Positions 46,665-55,923 of a stretch of DNA of 64,000 bases are shown in pieces (positions within the stretch are counted from its first letter, which is position 1; each line of letters starts with the position of its first letter). The DNA is from Leptolinea sp. UBA5203 (GTDB lineage Bacteria > Chloroflexota > Anaerolineae > Anaerolineales > Anaerolineaceae), in assembly GCA_002412765.1 (NCBI GenBank), contig DHVR01000030.1, forward strand, positions 1-64,000, read 5' to 3'. Made by a program: the position numbers and the translations under genes. The notes below the pieces were generated by a model that worked only from the letters and a program-made list of their open reading frames with translations, ran no database searches and was not told where the DNA came from.

Positions 46665-47261
46665 ATGAGTACAATCTTTCGTTTGGCAGAACCCCAAGAT
46701 GCACAGCAAATTCTGGATATTTATACCCCGAATGTTTTACACACTGTCATATCCTTTGAGCTGCAGCCTCCCAGCGTAGAGGAAATGCTGCGACGGATAA
46801 CCTCGACATTGTCCCAACACCCCTGGTTGGTGTGCAAACAGGATGAAAAAATATTAGGCTATGTATATGCCAGCAGTTATCGTCCTCGGGCTGCTTACCA
46901 ATGGGCCGTGGAGGTCACCGCCTACGTTCACCCTGACGCACGCCGTATGGGGGTTGGCCGGGCGCTTTACCAATCACTCTTTAGCATTCTAAGATTGCAG
47001 GGATATTTTCAAGCCTTTGCTGGCATCGCTTTGCCCAATCCGGGCAGTGTGGGGCTGCACGAAGCCATGGGATTCCAACCCATTGGTGTGTATCGCTCGG
47101 TGGGCTACAAACTGGGCGCCTGGCATGATGTCGGCTGGTGGCAGTTGACTTTACAGGAATTAGCCTCGCCGCCCATGCCACCTAAACCCCTCAATCAGGC
47201 GATATCCTCTCCGGATTGGGATGCTGCCATGCATTCCGGAATCCCTCACTTAAAAATCTGA
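46665..47261 (+). CDS. GNAT N-acetyltransferase (phosphinothricin acetyltransferase-like)
   Basis: A 198-residue acetyl-CoA-dependent N-acetyltransferase. The PAT-type pattern is visible: the N-terminal IFRLAEPQDAQQILDIY, VIGYVYA-like strand LGYVYASSYRPRAAYQWAVE, the acetyl-CoA loop RRMGVGRALYQSL, and the closing LHEAMGFQPIGVYRSVGYKLG. Such enzymes acetylate phosphinothricin-like compounds or amino acids such as methionine derivatives. GGAG precedes the ATG. The C-terminal 25 residues exceed the usual length. Confidence 0.88.
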   Translation: MSTIFRLAEPQDAQQILDIYTPNVLHTVISFELQPPSVEEMLRRITSTLSQHPWLVCKQDEKILGYVYASSYRPRAAYQWAVEVTAYVHPDARRMGVGRALYQSLFSILRLQGYFQAFAGIALPNPGSVGLHEAMGFQPIGVYRSVGYKLGAWHDVGWWQLTLQELASPPMPPKPLNQAISSPDWDAAMHSGIPHLKI

Positions 47262-47363
47262 ACTTTATTTATGACCCAGTTTTAGGTATACTAAATACGA
47301 TAATTTTTATCAAGTTTGTAAATCGATCCTCTTGTGAGGAAACTTATAAAGGAGAAAGGTTAT

Positions 47364-47615
47364 ATGGGCGGACTAAGTTTATTTTGGTTTTTACTCATCG
47401 GACTGGTTGCCGGATGGCTTGCCGGACGTCTCATGAAAGGGCGAGGATTTGGCCTATTGGTCAATCTGATCGTGGGTGTGATTGGCGCCTTTTTAGGGGG
47501 ATGGTTGTTTGGCTTGCTGGGTATCTCTACTTCAGGAATTTTGGGTTCGTTGGTTACTGCGTTGGTTGGCGCAATTGTTCTTTTGTGGATTTTGGGGTTG
47601 ATCAAAAGAAAGTGA
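47364..47615 (+). CDS. GlsB/YeaQ/YmgE-family membrane protein
   Basis: An 83-residue protein with three glycine-rich helices, of the transglycosylase-associated protein family linked to envelope stress. Signatures: FLLIGLVAGWLAGRLMKGRG, LVNLIVGVIGAFLGG and the last helix before a basic end. The start at 47364 is preceded by AAGGAG at an 8-base spacing. A terminator follows. Confidence 0.88.
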   Translation: MGGLSLFWFLLIGLVAGWLAGRLMKGRGFGLLVNLIVGVIGAFLGGWLFGLLGISTSGILGSLVTALVGAIVLLWILGLIKRK

Positions 47616-47660
47616 TTTAAACCAACCTAACCCAATTCAATCGTTGGTCTACTTTATAGG

Positions 47661-47688
47661 AACGCTCCCTTAACAGGGGGCGTTTTTG
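47661..47688 (+). terminator. Intrinsic terminator after glsB-like gene
   Basis: Stem AACGCTCCCT/AGGGGGCGTT with one wobble pair, a 4-base loop, then a T run. Confidence 0.75.
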
Positions 47689-47793
47689 GTTTTAATAGGT
47701 TAAGATTGAGTATGATTTTTTAGATAGGATATGGGTAAGGGGATAGGCATCATGTTCTATCGTGAATTTTTTCAAACAGATGAGGTAATAAAA

Positions 47794-48123
47794 ATGGAAA
47801 TGAAACAGATTCCCTTCGGATTAACAGACTGGTCTCAAATTCTAGTGACGGAACATAAAGGGGAACCCGGCATGGCTTATTGGCGCACCCAGCAATTTGA
47901 TACCTTGCGGGTACGCATGGTGGAGTATAGTCCGGGTTACCGCGCCGATCATTGGTGCAGCAAAGGACATATTCTCCTTTGCCTGGAAGGCGAGCTGCAT
48001 ACCCAACTGGACGATGGACGCACTTTCATCCTCACTCCCGGAGTCAGTTATCAGGTGGCGGATAATGCAGAAGCCCATCGCTCGTTTACTGAGATTGGCG
48101 CCAAACTGTTTATTGTTGATTAA
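47794..48123 (+). CDS. DHCW-motif cupin protein
   Basis: A 109-residue single-domain cupin named for its DHxC-type motif, here DHWCSKGHILLCLEGEL. The two conserved histidines and the glutamate could bind a metal; the role is unknown. The N terminus (MEMKQIPFGLTDWSQI) matches the family start, so the ATG at 47794 with GAGGT upstream is preferred over in-frame ATGs at 47731 and 47752. The SnoaL-like gene follows after 27 bases. Confidence 0.85.
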   Translation: MEMKQIPFGLTDWSQILVTEHKGEPGMAYWRTQQFDTLRVRMVEYSPGYRADHWCSKGHILLCLEGELHTQLDDGRTFILTPGVSYQVADNAEAHRSFTEIGAKLFIVD

Positions 48124-48150
48124 TGATCTTAATTTTAGCCTGGAGAGAGG

Positions 48151-48552
48151 ATGAACCGTATTGAGATGGAAGAAACCACCCGTCAGTGGATTTCCCTATG
48201 GAATGCTCCCACTGATTGGGAGCTGTTCGACAGGCTTCATACAGATCATTTTGAAGACTGTTCTCCAGCCGGACGTCCAGCAGATAAAAAAACTTACGCA
48301 GCCGGGCTTAAAGAATTCATGCAAGTTTTTCCGGATTTAACCATCCAGGTGGATGACTTGGTGGTGGATGAAGCCAGACAACGGGTTTCAGTGCGTTGGT
48401 CTGCTACGGGTACCAACCGGCTCCCATTCATGGGCAACGGTCCGACCCACAGGTTAACCCACATGAAAGGGATTGAGATCATTGAGCTGAAAGATGGCTG
48501 TCTGACCAAACGCTGGGGAGAATGGGATATCAGTAATCATGGGTTGGAGTAA
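48151..48552 (+). CDS. SnoaL-like/ester-cyclase-family protein
   Basis: A 133-residue NTF2-fold protein of the SnoaL-like polyketide-cyclase superfamily. The conserved layout is seen: an N-terminal helix ending in the W-ELFDRLHTDHFEDCSP turn, a FPDLTIQVDDLV strand, VSVRWSATGTNR, and WGEWD near the end. Many members have no known substrate. GGAGAG precedes the ATG. Probably co-transcribed with the cupin gene. Confidence 0.85.
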   Translation: MNRIEMEETTRQWISLWNAPTDWELFDRLHTDHFEDCSPAGRPADKKTYAAGLKEFMQVFPDLTIQVDDLVVDEARQRVSVRWSATGTNRLPFMGNGPTHRLTHMKGIEIIELKDGCLTKRWGEWDISNHGLE

Positions 48553-48797
48553 AGCGGATGATAAACACGAATCCAGGGAGAGAAAAGTATACTTGCATCA
48601 AAATTCTGATGCTACAGCTTTCCGCGGCATATATCAATCTAAAAGAACCAAATCACCAAGAGTGGACGGAAATGTATACAAAATAGGTTTTAAAAACCAA
48701 TATTTTCTCCATCTCAATAATCGCATGGATACTTTCCTGCAACGCATTCGGGTACAATAAGGAAGGTAGTCATCCCTTGTATCCTAGGAAAATATCA

Positions 48798-49520
48798 ATG
48801 GAAACACAGGAAAAAAAATCCCGGTTGAAGCAATTTTTGATCCAGATTCACCCATCTGCCTTGCTGCTTGCCGCTCAGATGGTACAGTTGGCTTTGTTCA
48901 TCCTCCTGGATCAATTGCCTTACCGGCAAACATCCATCACCATCATTGGTATGCTGGTATTAGTGTTGGTAGTTTGGGTCGTTAATCACAGTCCCGGCAT
49001 TAATTGGATTGCCTGGGCGCTGGCTGTACCTGCATTTATTATTTCCATCTTATCCAGTTTTTTGCCAGGCGAGACTCTCTCAGGTTGGGCGGCACTTTTA
49101 CAAGGGCTGCTGTACTTTTATGGTGCAATCAGTTTAATTGTATATATGATGGAGGATACCGAGGTCACCATTGATGAGTTGTATGCAGTCGGCGCAACTT
49201 TTACGTTATTTGCCTGGGGATATGCCTTCTTCTATTTTGCCTGCCAAGCCTGGCTGCCAGGAAGTTTTTCCAGTTCGCTGATCGACCCAGCACGCCCGTT
49301 AACGTTTATTGAATTACTCTCCTTGAGCTTCACAAATCTGACAGCCACAGGGTTAAGTGATATTCTCGCCACCAATACGCCAGCCCGCATCTTGATTATG
49401 CTGGAACAATTTACCGGGATCGGATATGTGGCCGTAGTGGTTTCCCGCCTGGTGGGTATGACCCTGCAGCGCAAGAAAAAATCATCCAAGGATCTCCCTG
49501 AAAACAAATCTCTTGATTGA
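48798..49520 (+). CDS. Ion-channel-like membrane protein
   Basis: A 240-residue protein with about six helices. The C-terminal part has a two-helix plus pore-loop layout: a helix near 135-160, then SFTNLTATGLSDILA, which resembles a potassium-channel filter region (T-x-G-x-x-D) but is not canonical, then a last helix (LIMLEQFTGIGYVAVVVSRL). The first half has four hydrophobic segments without a charged voltage-sensor pattern. Ion selectivity cannot be told. The ATG at 48798 is preferred over a TTG at 48777. Confidence 0.65.
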   Translation: METQEKKSRLKQFLIQIHPSALLLAAQMVQLALFILLDQLPYRQTSITIIGMLVLVLVVWVVNHSPGINWIAWALAVPAFIISILSSFLPGETLSGWAALLQGLLYFYGAISLIVYMMEDTEVTIDELYAVGATFTLFAWGYAFFYFACQAWLPGSFSSSLIDPARPLTFIELLSLSFTNLTATGLSDILATNTPARILIMLEQFTGIGYVAVVVSRLVGMTLQRKKKSSKDLPENKSLD

Positions 49521-49704
49521 TTCACAGATAAGGTAAACAAAAAACATGTTAAATTAAAACCAAATATCTACATCTGCCACTTTTTGGTTCTTTTTTTCTG
49601 GTTAGACTGAATGACCGCTTGGCTTTTTTTGTATGCATAACTAATCAACGTTTTGTATTGTCCATACCGAAGATGAATGTTGCAAAACATGGGAGTGTCT
49701 GATT

Positions 49705-51201
49705 ATGCCGACGAAAAAGAATTTTTTTTACCTAGTCTTCTTGTTAACGACGCTTAGTTTTGTGGTCTCCTGTTCTTTGTTCTCTGCGAAATCAACCTCA
49801 TCTGCAACACAGCCAGCCCTGCCTTCCCCAACTGAAGCTTCACAATCCCAGGTTGTGATTGGCAATGTTTTCCAACCCACCGTTCTACCGACCACGGACG
49901 TATTGATCCAATCAGAAAACCGCAGGCTGTGGGCAGTCAGCGCTGTCACAGATTCGGACCCCGGAAATGAGGAGTTTCTCCTTGGCTCACCGGACGAGAT
50001 GTTTTGTGAAAGCCCTGAAGTGTTCTGGTCGTATACTGACGTGGAGAATAGCCCAACAGAAATTACCTTTTCCTTAAGTTACGCCTACGCCATAAAACCC
50101 AGTGAAATTAATCTTTATTTCACCACTACCGGCTCGACAACTTTGCGGGTGGAAGTCCTGCAAGCCAGTTCCGGATTAGGGTATCTGGCTTATGAGGACA
50201 AAATAGGTGACAGTTCTTCCTGTCCACAAGTGCTTTCCATCCCTTTGGATATCGATCAAATGGTCGATACCATCATCGTGGCATTTAATAATCAAGAAGC
50301 ATCCCTCTACCTGGATGCTGTGGAACTGGCAGGGACTTTACCTGGGTATGAATCCCTGCCCGTCTTTTGGCGTGTTCCGGTTGTGTCTGACGATCCTACC
50401 AAAGCTGACAGCCGCTATCCGGGTGGTATGGCGCTTGATGGACTAAATAATCTTTACCTGGCGAATGGACAAAACGGATTGTTGCGATATGATGTGGAAG
50501 GTAATTTACTGCAAAGCTATACGGTGCCAATGGAATCGTATATCAGTGATATTGCAGTGGACGAGACAGGCAAACCGGTCCTGACGGATTCAACCTATCA
50601 ATGGTTTGTCTCCCTGGGACCCAACGGGATGCAGGACGTCGTTGGCGGGGAAGACTTCAGTTGGGATAACCCCCGGGAAATTGCTATTCATCCTCTGGAT
50701 GGTACGTATTTTCTTATGGATGAAAGCGAAGAGGTTGCCCGCATCCGCGTCTATAACCCGCTTACCGCCGAATGGATTCGTGATATTCCCCTGGAGACAG
50801 TAGGCTATTTTGCCCACCGCGGATTAGCTTTTGATCAGCAAGGGGCTCTTTACACCATTGACCAATCTCAACCCGGGATTTTAAAGCTCGATGCCAGCAG
50901 CGGCGAAGTGATTGACATCTTGGGATTCACTGACCTGGCTCCAACTGGCCGCTCGGATCTGGCTCTGGATTCATCCGGAAATATCTACGTTTTGTTGAAT
51001 AACAGCCCGGATAATAGTGCGGTATACGTTTTGGACCCACAAGGAAATCTGCTAAAGCGCTTTGGACAATTGACCTATGATGGCTGGGGCTGGGAAGAAG
51101 GGACTTTTCTCTTTCCGATCAGTATTGCGGTTTCTGCGGATGGACAATTTGTATTCATCCGTGAGAATGAATTTCTCACCGCGTATCAATGGATGCCTTG
51201 A
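49705..51201 (+). CDS. NHL-repeat beta-propeller lipoprotein
   Basis: A 498-residue lipoprotein. The signal peptide ends at Cys23 (VVSC). Residues 70-205 form a beta-sandwich, discoidin-like region (CESPEVFWSYTDVENSPTEI, VDTIIVAFNNQEASLYLDAVE); residues 225-495 form a propeller with NHL-type repeats (YPGGMALDGLNNLYLANG, YISDIAVDETGKPVLTDS, HRGLAFDQQGALYTID, RSDLALDSSGNIYVL, FPISIAVSADGQFVFI). It probably binds glycans or proteins at the surface. A terminator follows, close to the LuxR-type regulator's promoter. Confidence 0.8.
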   Translation: MPTKKNFFYLVFLLTTLSFVVSCSLFSAKSTSSATQPALPSPTEASQSQVVIGNVFQPTVLPTTDVLIQSENRRLWAVSAVTDSDPGNEEFLLGSPDEMFCESPEVFWSYTDVENSPTEITFSLSYAYAIKPSEINLYFTTTGSTTLRVEVLQASSGLGYLAYEDKIGDSSSCPQVLSIPLDIDQMVDTIIVAFNNQEASLYLDAVELAGTLPGYESLPVFWRVPVVSDDPTKADSRYPGGMALDGLNNLYLANGQNGLLRYDVEGNLLQSYTVPMESYISDIAVDETGKPVLTDSTYQWFVSLGPNGMQDVVGGEDFSWDNPREIAIHPLDGTYFLMDESEEVARIRVYNPLTAEWIRDIPLETVGYFAHRGLAFDQQGALYTIDQSQPGILKLDASSGEVIDILGFTDLAPTGRSDLALDSSGNIYVLLNNSPDNSAVYVLDPQGNLLKRFGQLTYDGWGWEEGTFLFPISIAVSADGQFVFIRENEFLTAYQWMP

Positions 51202-51223
51202 GTATTGAAATAATCAGCATACT

Positions 51224-51252
51224 GCACCGGTTTTAGCCTGAGCCGGTGCGCT
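51224..51252 (+). terminator. Probable terminator after NHL lipoprotein gene
   Basis: Stem GCACCGG (51224-51230) and CCGGTGC (51243-51249) with a 12-base loop and a GCTTTGTTT tail. The tail overlaps the -35 area of the next gene. Confidence 0.6.
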
Positions 51253-51255
51253 TTG

Positions 51256-51290
51256 TTTACGGTGGTTCATTGGCATTGTATAATTCAATC
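51256..51290 (+). promoter_or_regulatory. Promoter giving a probably leaderless LuxR-type transcript
   Basis: TTTACG (51256-51261), a 17-base spacer and TATAAT (51279-51284) lie six bases before the ATG at 51291, with no ribosome binding site between. Confidence 0.65.
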
Positions 51291-53969
51291 ATGAAAAACC
51301 AGACCAGCAGCCACACCAGTCTCAATTCGTTAAAATTCCATATTCCATCAGTTTCTCAAAATCAGGTCAGTCGTGACCAGCTTATCCAGCGTCTTCAAAC
51401 CGGGTTGACTTTGGGTCATGGATTAACCCTGGTCTCTGCCCCTGCAGGATACGGAAAAAGTGCGCTGATTGTGGAATGGCTGCGCCAGGTGAAAACGGCC
51501 GTCAGTTGGCTGACCCTGGACGAAGCGGATGATGATCCCCTGCGATTTTTCCTTTACTTTGTCACTGCTCTTCAAAAATTACGTCCGTCCATTGGCGCAG
51601 AACTGCTTGGGGTCATCCATTCAGGTCATCTACCGCCAGTGGATACACTGGTCAATGTTCTCGTCAATGAACTGTTGACTTCACAATCTGCTTTGGTACT
51701 GGTTCTGGATGATTTTCAGCATATTCAAGACAAAACCATTCTTGAAGTAATCCATGCCATCCTGGCTCATGAGTTGGTCAGTCTGCATATAGTCCTCATC
51801 ACCCGCGAAGATCCAGCTTTACCCCTGGGAAGGATGCGCTCCAGAAATCAACTGACAGAGATGCGTGCCAGTGATTTGCGCTTTTCAAAAGCCGAAATCA
51901 ATACCCTCTTTCTGAAGGTCATGCAGTTCAATCTGAGCGAGTCAGATTTGCTCGTTTTGGAGCAACGCACGGAAGGTTGGGCAGCCGGTTTGCAGTTGGT
52001 CGGGTTATCGATGCAAGGCCGGCAGGATCTCTCCCATTTTGTGACAACCCTCAATGGAAATCACCGTTTTATCCTCAGTTACTTGACTGAAGAAGTCCTC
52101 AATCGCCAGCCGCAGTCTGTGCAGAAATTTTTGATGCAAAATTCCATCCTATCCTCATTAACTGGGGACCTGTGTGATGCGCTCACCCAACAAACCAACA
52201 GCGCCGAAGTCCTGGAAACGCTGTATTCGGATAACCTCTTTATCATTCCACTGGATGATGAACAGCGCTGGTATCGATTCCATCCGCTCTTTGCTGATTT
52301 ATTGCACAGCCAATTAAAACAAACCAACCCAGAGGAAATCAAAGCCCTTCATCAGCGTGCCAGTACCTGGTATGAAAGTAATCAGATGCCAATGGACGCC
52401 ATCGAACACGCGCTGATGGCTAAAGATTTTCAGAGGGTGATCACATTGCTGGAACAGCACAATCTGACTTTGCTGAATCAAGGCTATATTCGCCGGGTGG
52501 AATCCTGGATCCACTCCATCCCGGAAGAATGGCAGTCTAAAAGTCCCCGCACCAGTCTGCGTTTCGCCTGGATTCACCTCCTGCGCGGAAATCCAGTCCA
52601 GGTGAATCTATATCTTAAACAAGCTCGGGGGGCGCTGGCAGATCAGGGTGAAACCCAGGAAACCAATGACCTGCGGGCAGAGTGCTATGCACTTGAATCC
52701 AACCTCCAGCAAACGGAAGGAAATATTCCTGAGGCCATTACTGCCGGAGAACAAGCCTTACGGTGGGTTGCGGCGGAAAACGATCGTGTAAAGGGATTAG
52801 CCTATCTTGGTTTGGGCGCGTCTTATAGGCAGGCGTTGAATTTTGAGAAAGCCCTGGATACCTTTCATCAGGCCATTCATTTCAGTCAAATTGCGGATGA
52901 CCTGGTATCTGGTATGCTCGCTACCACCCATCTAGTTCTGATGTGCCATCAACACGGACGACTTCACCTGGCGGAGCGTTACGCATCCCAGGCGATTGAG
53001 TGGATGGAACAATCCAACATTGTTCCACCCCCTATTGTAGGCGCAGTATATGGATCCCTGGGTCTGGTGTATTATGAATGGAATCAACTTGAAAAAGCCC
53101 GGGAGTATTTTCTGCGCGGCATTCAATCCGGAACCTTTTCCGGACATAACGCTTCGCTGATTTACACCAAACTCAATCTCAGCCTGATTCAAAAAGCTGA
53201 AGGAGACATGGACTCTGCCCGCTTGGCTCTTCAGGAAGCAGAACAAATTTTCCGCAGAGGCGCTCCGGGGTGGTTGCGCCCAAATTTGATTTACCGGCAG
53301 GTTCAAATGGCTGTGGCGGATCATAACCTGGATGAGGCGGAAGCCCTCTTGCAGGCCAGTGACGTCCACCCGGTGGGCCCCATCAACAACGCTATGTTTG
53401 AAATCTATCTGGCAAAGGTGTGTTTGTTGCGAGCCCGCAAGAAGGAATCTGATTTAAATCAAGCCATGGATCTGCTCGAACGCCTTCGAACGGAGACAGA
53501 AAAACAGTCTCTCACTGGCGTCACGTTACAAGTACTTCTCCAAGGGGCCCAGTTATTTGCCCTAAAAGAGGATTTCAACAAAAGCCTGACCTGGTTATCT
53601 GAAGCGCTGATCATTGCCGAACCGGAGGGATATTTCCGTATCTTCCTTGATGAAGGTCCAACCATGGCTGAGCTCCTGAAAAAAATTCCTGACTCTCCCT
53701 ATGCCCAAAAACTCCTAGCTGGATTCCCTGAATTTACGGTTGATTTAAATCATAGGGATGCAGAGGCTGGTTTGATCGACCCATTGAGCGAACGCGAAAT
53801 GGAAGTGCTGACCTTATTATCTCAAGGATTAACCTACGCCGAGATTGCTCAAACCCTGATCGTCAGTGTCAACACGGTTCGGTACCATGTCAAAGGTATC
53901 TATGGCAAGTTAAACGTCGATAAACAAGCCAGAGCCATCGAAAAAGCCAGAACGCTCAAGCTGCTCTAA
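51291..53969 (+). CDS. MalT-like LuxR-family ATP-dependent regulator
   Basis: An 892-residue STAND-type transcription activator. The NTPase domain holds the Walker A APAGYGKSAL (about 50-59) and the Walker B LVLVLDDFQH (about 132-141). An arm region and TPR-like helical repeats (about 400-780) form the sensor part, and a LuxR helix-turn-helix ends the protein (about 828-890; LSEREMEVLTLLSQG, TVRYHVKGIYGKLNV). Such proteins oligomerise on ATP and inducer binding; the inducer here is unknown. The ATG at 51291 lies directly behind a promoter; an upstream GTG at 51246 would read through that promoter. Confidence 0.93.
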   Translation: MKNQTSSHTSLNSLKFHIPSVSQNQVSRDQLIQRLQTGLTLGHGLTLVSAPAGYGKSALIVEWLRQVKTAVSWLTLDEADDDPLRFFLYFVTALQKLRPSIGAELLGVIHSGHLPPVDTLVNVLVNELLTSQSALVLVLDDFQHIQDKTILEVIHAILAHELVSLHIVLITREDPALPLGRMRSRNQLTEMRASDLRFSKAEINTLFLKVMQFNLSESDLLVLEQRTEGWAAGLQLVGLSMQGRQDLSHFVTTLNGNHRFILSYLTEEVLNRQPQSVQKFLMQNSILSSLTGDLCDALTQQTNSAEVLETLYSDNLFIIPLDDEQRWYRFHPLFADLLHSQLKQTNPEEIKALHQRASTWYESNQMPMDAIEHALMAKDFQRVITLLEQHNLTLLNQGYIRRVESWIHSIPEEWQSKSPRTSLRFAWIHLLRGNPVQVNLYLKQARGALADQGETQETNDLRAECYALESNLQQTEGNIPEAITAGEQALRWVAAENDRVKGLAYLGLGASYRQALNFEKALDTFHQAIHFSQIADDLVSGMLATTHLVLMCHQHGRLHLAERYASQAIEWMEQSNIVPPPIVGAVYGSLGLVYYEWNQLEKAREYFLRGIQSGTFSGHNASLIYTKLNLSLIQKAEGDMDSARLALQEAEQIFRRGAPGWLRPNLIYRQVQMAVADHNLDEAEALLQASDVHPVGPINNAMFEIYLAKVCLLRARKKESDLNQAMDLLERLRTETEKQSLTGVTLQVLLQGAQLFALKEDFNKSLTWLSEALIIAEPEGYFRIFLDEGPTMAELLKKIPDSPYAQKLLAGFPEFTVDLNHRDAEAGLIDPLSEREMEVLTLLSQGLTYAEIAQTLIVSVNTVRYHVKGIYGKLNVDKQARAIEKARTLKLL

Positions 53970-53995
53970 CCCAAACTACATCCATTTAAGCAGGC

Positions 53996-54030
53996 GGACT
54001 ACATCATCATGTAGTCCTTTTTTGTTTTTT
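53996..54030 (+). terminator. Intrinsic terminator after the LuxR-type gene
   Basis: Stem GGACTACAT/ATGTAGTCC with a 4-base loop (53996-54017) followed by six T residues. Confidence 0.9.
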
Positions 54031-54068
54031 CGGGCCTATACTGGGAGCAACCCATTAAAGGAATGAAT

Positions 54069-54302
54069 ATGCACGCAGACATTATCGAATCCAGTATCAG
54101 CCAAAAACGAAAGTACACCCTAAAACTTGCCGGTACGGTGGACGAAGAATTTGTAAACTCATTTTGCCCAACAGGTACTATGTTGATCCAAGGTGAGGAT
54201 GCTGCCGCTTTGCTAACAATCCATACTGATCAATCCGGCTTAATTGGGATGCTGCGTTTGTTCCATAATTTAGGTTTTATTATCCTCGCTGTCCGGTGTT
54301 AA
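54069..54302 (+). CDS. Small hypothetical protein, first gene of flavodoxin operon
   Basis: A 77-residue protein I cannot name. It has no signal peptide; the middle is a mixed alpha/beta region and the end (GLIGMLRLFHNLGFIILAVRC) is a helix-strand element that resembles an ACT-like half domain. The start at 54069 is chosen because AAAGGA lies six bases before it; an ATG at 54063 sits directly on that site. It leads a run of six + strand genes up to 57070. Confidence 0.55.
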   Translation: MHADIIESSISQKRKYTLKLAGTVDEEFVNSFCPTGTMLIQGEDAAALLTIHTDQSGLIGMLRLFHNLGFIILAVRC

Positions 54303-54379
54303 ACAACCCCAAGAAGGGAAAGCAATAACCGGATTATTGCCATTTATAAAGAATGAACCATCTAGAAGGAAGAAGGAAA

Positions 54380-55024
54380 ATGTCAAACAAAAAACTCTCT
54401 CGTCGTGATTTTTTCAAAGTTACCGGGATCACCCTGGCAGCCACGACCGTGCTTTGTGGTGGTCTTGGCTATGCAGCCACCCGTATACCCGCTATTGACA
54501 CCCCAGACCTAACTTTTTCAGAGGAACCTACCATGAATAAAAAAATTCTTGTAACTTATGCTACCCGTGCCGGATCTACGGCTGAAGTAGCTGCTGCCAT
54601 TGGCGAGACACTCAATCAACGCGGATACATTGTGGATGTTAAAGCAGTCAAAGAACTGCCTGTCCTGGATGGATACGAAGCCGTAATTATTGGGAGCGCC
54701 ATACGCATGGGGAATTGGCTGCCCGAAGCGGTGGAGTACCTCAAAACCTATCAAGAAAATTTAAAAACAATCCCGATGGCCACGTTTTCCGTCCACCTGC
54801 AAAACCTGGGGGATGATGAGGAAAGTCGTCAGAATCGCCAGGCATACTTGGCTACTGTCCGTGATCTGGTTAAACCGGTGGATGAAGGGTACTTTGCTGG
54901 ATCCATGGATTTGAGTAAGCTTTCATTTGTTGATCGCATGATTACCAAAATGGTTAAATCCAAAGAAGGTGACAGTCGCGATTGGAACAAAATTAATACC
55001 TGGGCAACCAGCATTCTGGCATAG
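54380..55024 (+). CDS. Tat-exported flavodoxin-domain protein (HemG-like)
   Basis: A 214-residue protein. The N terminus has a twin-arginine signal (SRRDFFKVTG, followed by a hydrophobic stretch to about residue 37), so it is probably exported folded with its cofactor. From residue 53 a flavodoxin fold follows: TYATRAGSTAEVA is the FMN phosphate loop, and VIIGSAIRMGNWLPEA and FSVHLQNLG are the next conserved loops; this order resembles the flavodoxin-like protoporphyrinogen oxidase HemG. A Tat signal on this fold is unusual. The start at 54380 is preceded by AGAAGGA. Confidence 0.8.
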   Translation: MSNKKLSRRDFFKVTGITLAATTVLCGGLGYAATRIPAIDTPDLTFSEEPTMNKKILVTYATRAGSTAEVAAAIGETLNQRGYIVDVKAVKELPVLDGYEAVIIGSAIRMGNWLPEAVEYLKTYQENLKTIPMATFSVHLQNLGDDEESRQNRQAYLATVRDLVKPVDEGYFAGSMDLSKLSFVDRMITKMVKSKEGDSRDWNKINTWATSILA

Positions 55025-55029
55025 GAGGA

Positions 55030-55911
55030 ATGATGAAAAACGCAGCCCCCTTGAAGTGGATGATCCCTTTGATTTTTATCCTGAGCCTGACGGCCGCACT
55101 GGCGGGGCTCTGGCCGGCAGCCGGTGAACCTTACCCTATCACCAGTTTTCGCGGAGAACAGGTGATGATCAATGCCCGTGGTTTGTATTATTGGGATACG
55201 CTCAGTTCAGCGGCTCAGATGCAAGCCAATGATCTGGTGACCCTGCTGGTCGGCTTGCCCCTGCTGGCGGTCTCTTTCTGGCTCAGTTTACGAGGCTCCC
55301 TGCGCGGTAAGCTGCTGCTGACCGGCACGCTGGGTTTTATTTTGTACACCTATATGGGCATGTGTGTGGGTACGGCTTATAATGCCATCTTTTTGATCTA
55401 TGTCGCCAACTTCAGCCTAAGTCTGTTTGCCTTTATTCTCAGTATCCAATGGATGGATCGGGAGGCCTTACCCGCACGTTTCTCTACTAAACTCCCCCGA
55501 AGATTAATTGCCGGTCTATTCTTCTTCACCAGTGCCTTTTTAATGATGGCCTGGCTTGGAAGGATTGCCCCCACTCTGTTACAGAATCAAATTCCATTAT
55601 TGGAAAACACCACTACCATGTTCATTCAAGCCATGGACCTGGCGATTATTGTCCCCGCCTGCATCTTATCCGCCGTTTTACTTTTACGACAAAGTGCCTG
55701 GGGGTTTTTACTGGCTTCAGTAGCCGTAATGAAATTCCTTACCATGGGTCTGGCAGTCAGTTTAATGGGATTCAATATGGTGCGGGTGGGTGTCTCTGCA
55801 GATGTAGCCGGGTTGGTGATTTTTCCAACCATTACTTTGATTAATCTGGTTCTGGCGATAATCCTGCTTAAATCCATATCCCCTGAAAAGAAACCGGAAT
55901 CTATCAAATAA
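55030..55911 (+). CDS. Multi-helix membrane protein, paralogue of 20266-21159
   Basis: A 293-residue membrane protein with about eight helices. It shares layout and motifs with the protein at 20266-21159 (LAGLWPAAGEPY versus FAGLFWPITGVPF; RGSLRGKLLL; YNAIFLIYVANFSLSLFAF). An AGGAGG lies directly before the tandem ATGs at 55030 and 55033, so either may be used. Five bases separate it from the flavodoxin stop, which suggests a joint role, perhaps a membrane redox partner (speculative). Confidence 0.7.
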   Translation: MMKNAAPLKWMIPLIFILSLTAALAGLWPAAGEPYPITSFRGEQVMINARGLYYWDTLSSAAQMQANDLVTLLVGLPLLAVSFWLSLRGSLRGKLLLTGTLGFILYTYMGMCVGTAYNAIFLIYVANFSLSLFAFILSIQWMDREALPARFSTKLPRRLIAGLFFFTSAFLMMAWLGRIAPTLLQNQIPLLENTTTMFIQAMDLAIIVPACILSAVLLLRQSAWGFLLASVAVMKFLTMGLAVSLMGFNMVRVGVSADVAGLVIFPTITLINLVLAIILLKSISPEKKPESIK

Positions 55912-55923
55912 CAGGAAACTATT

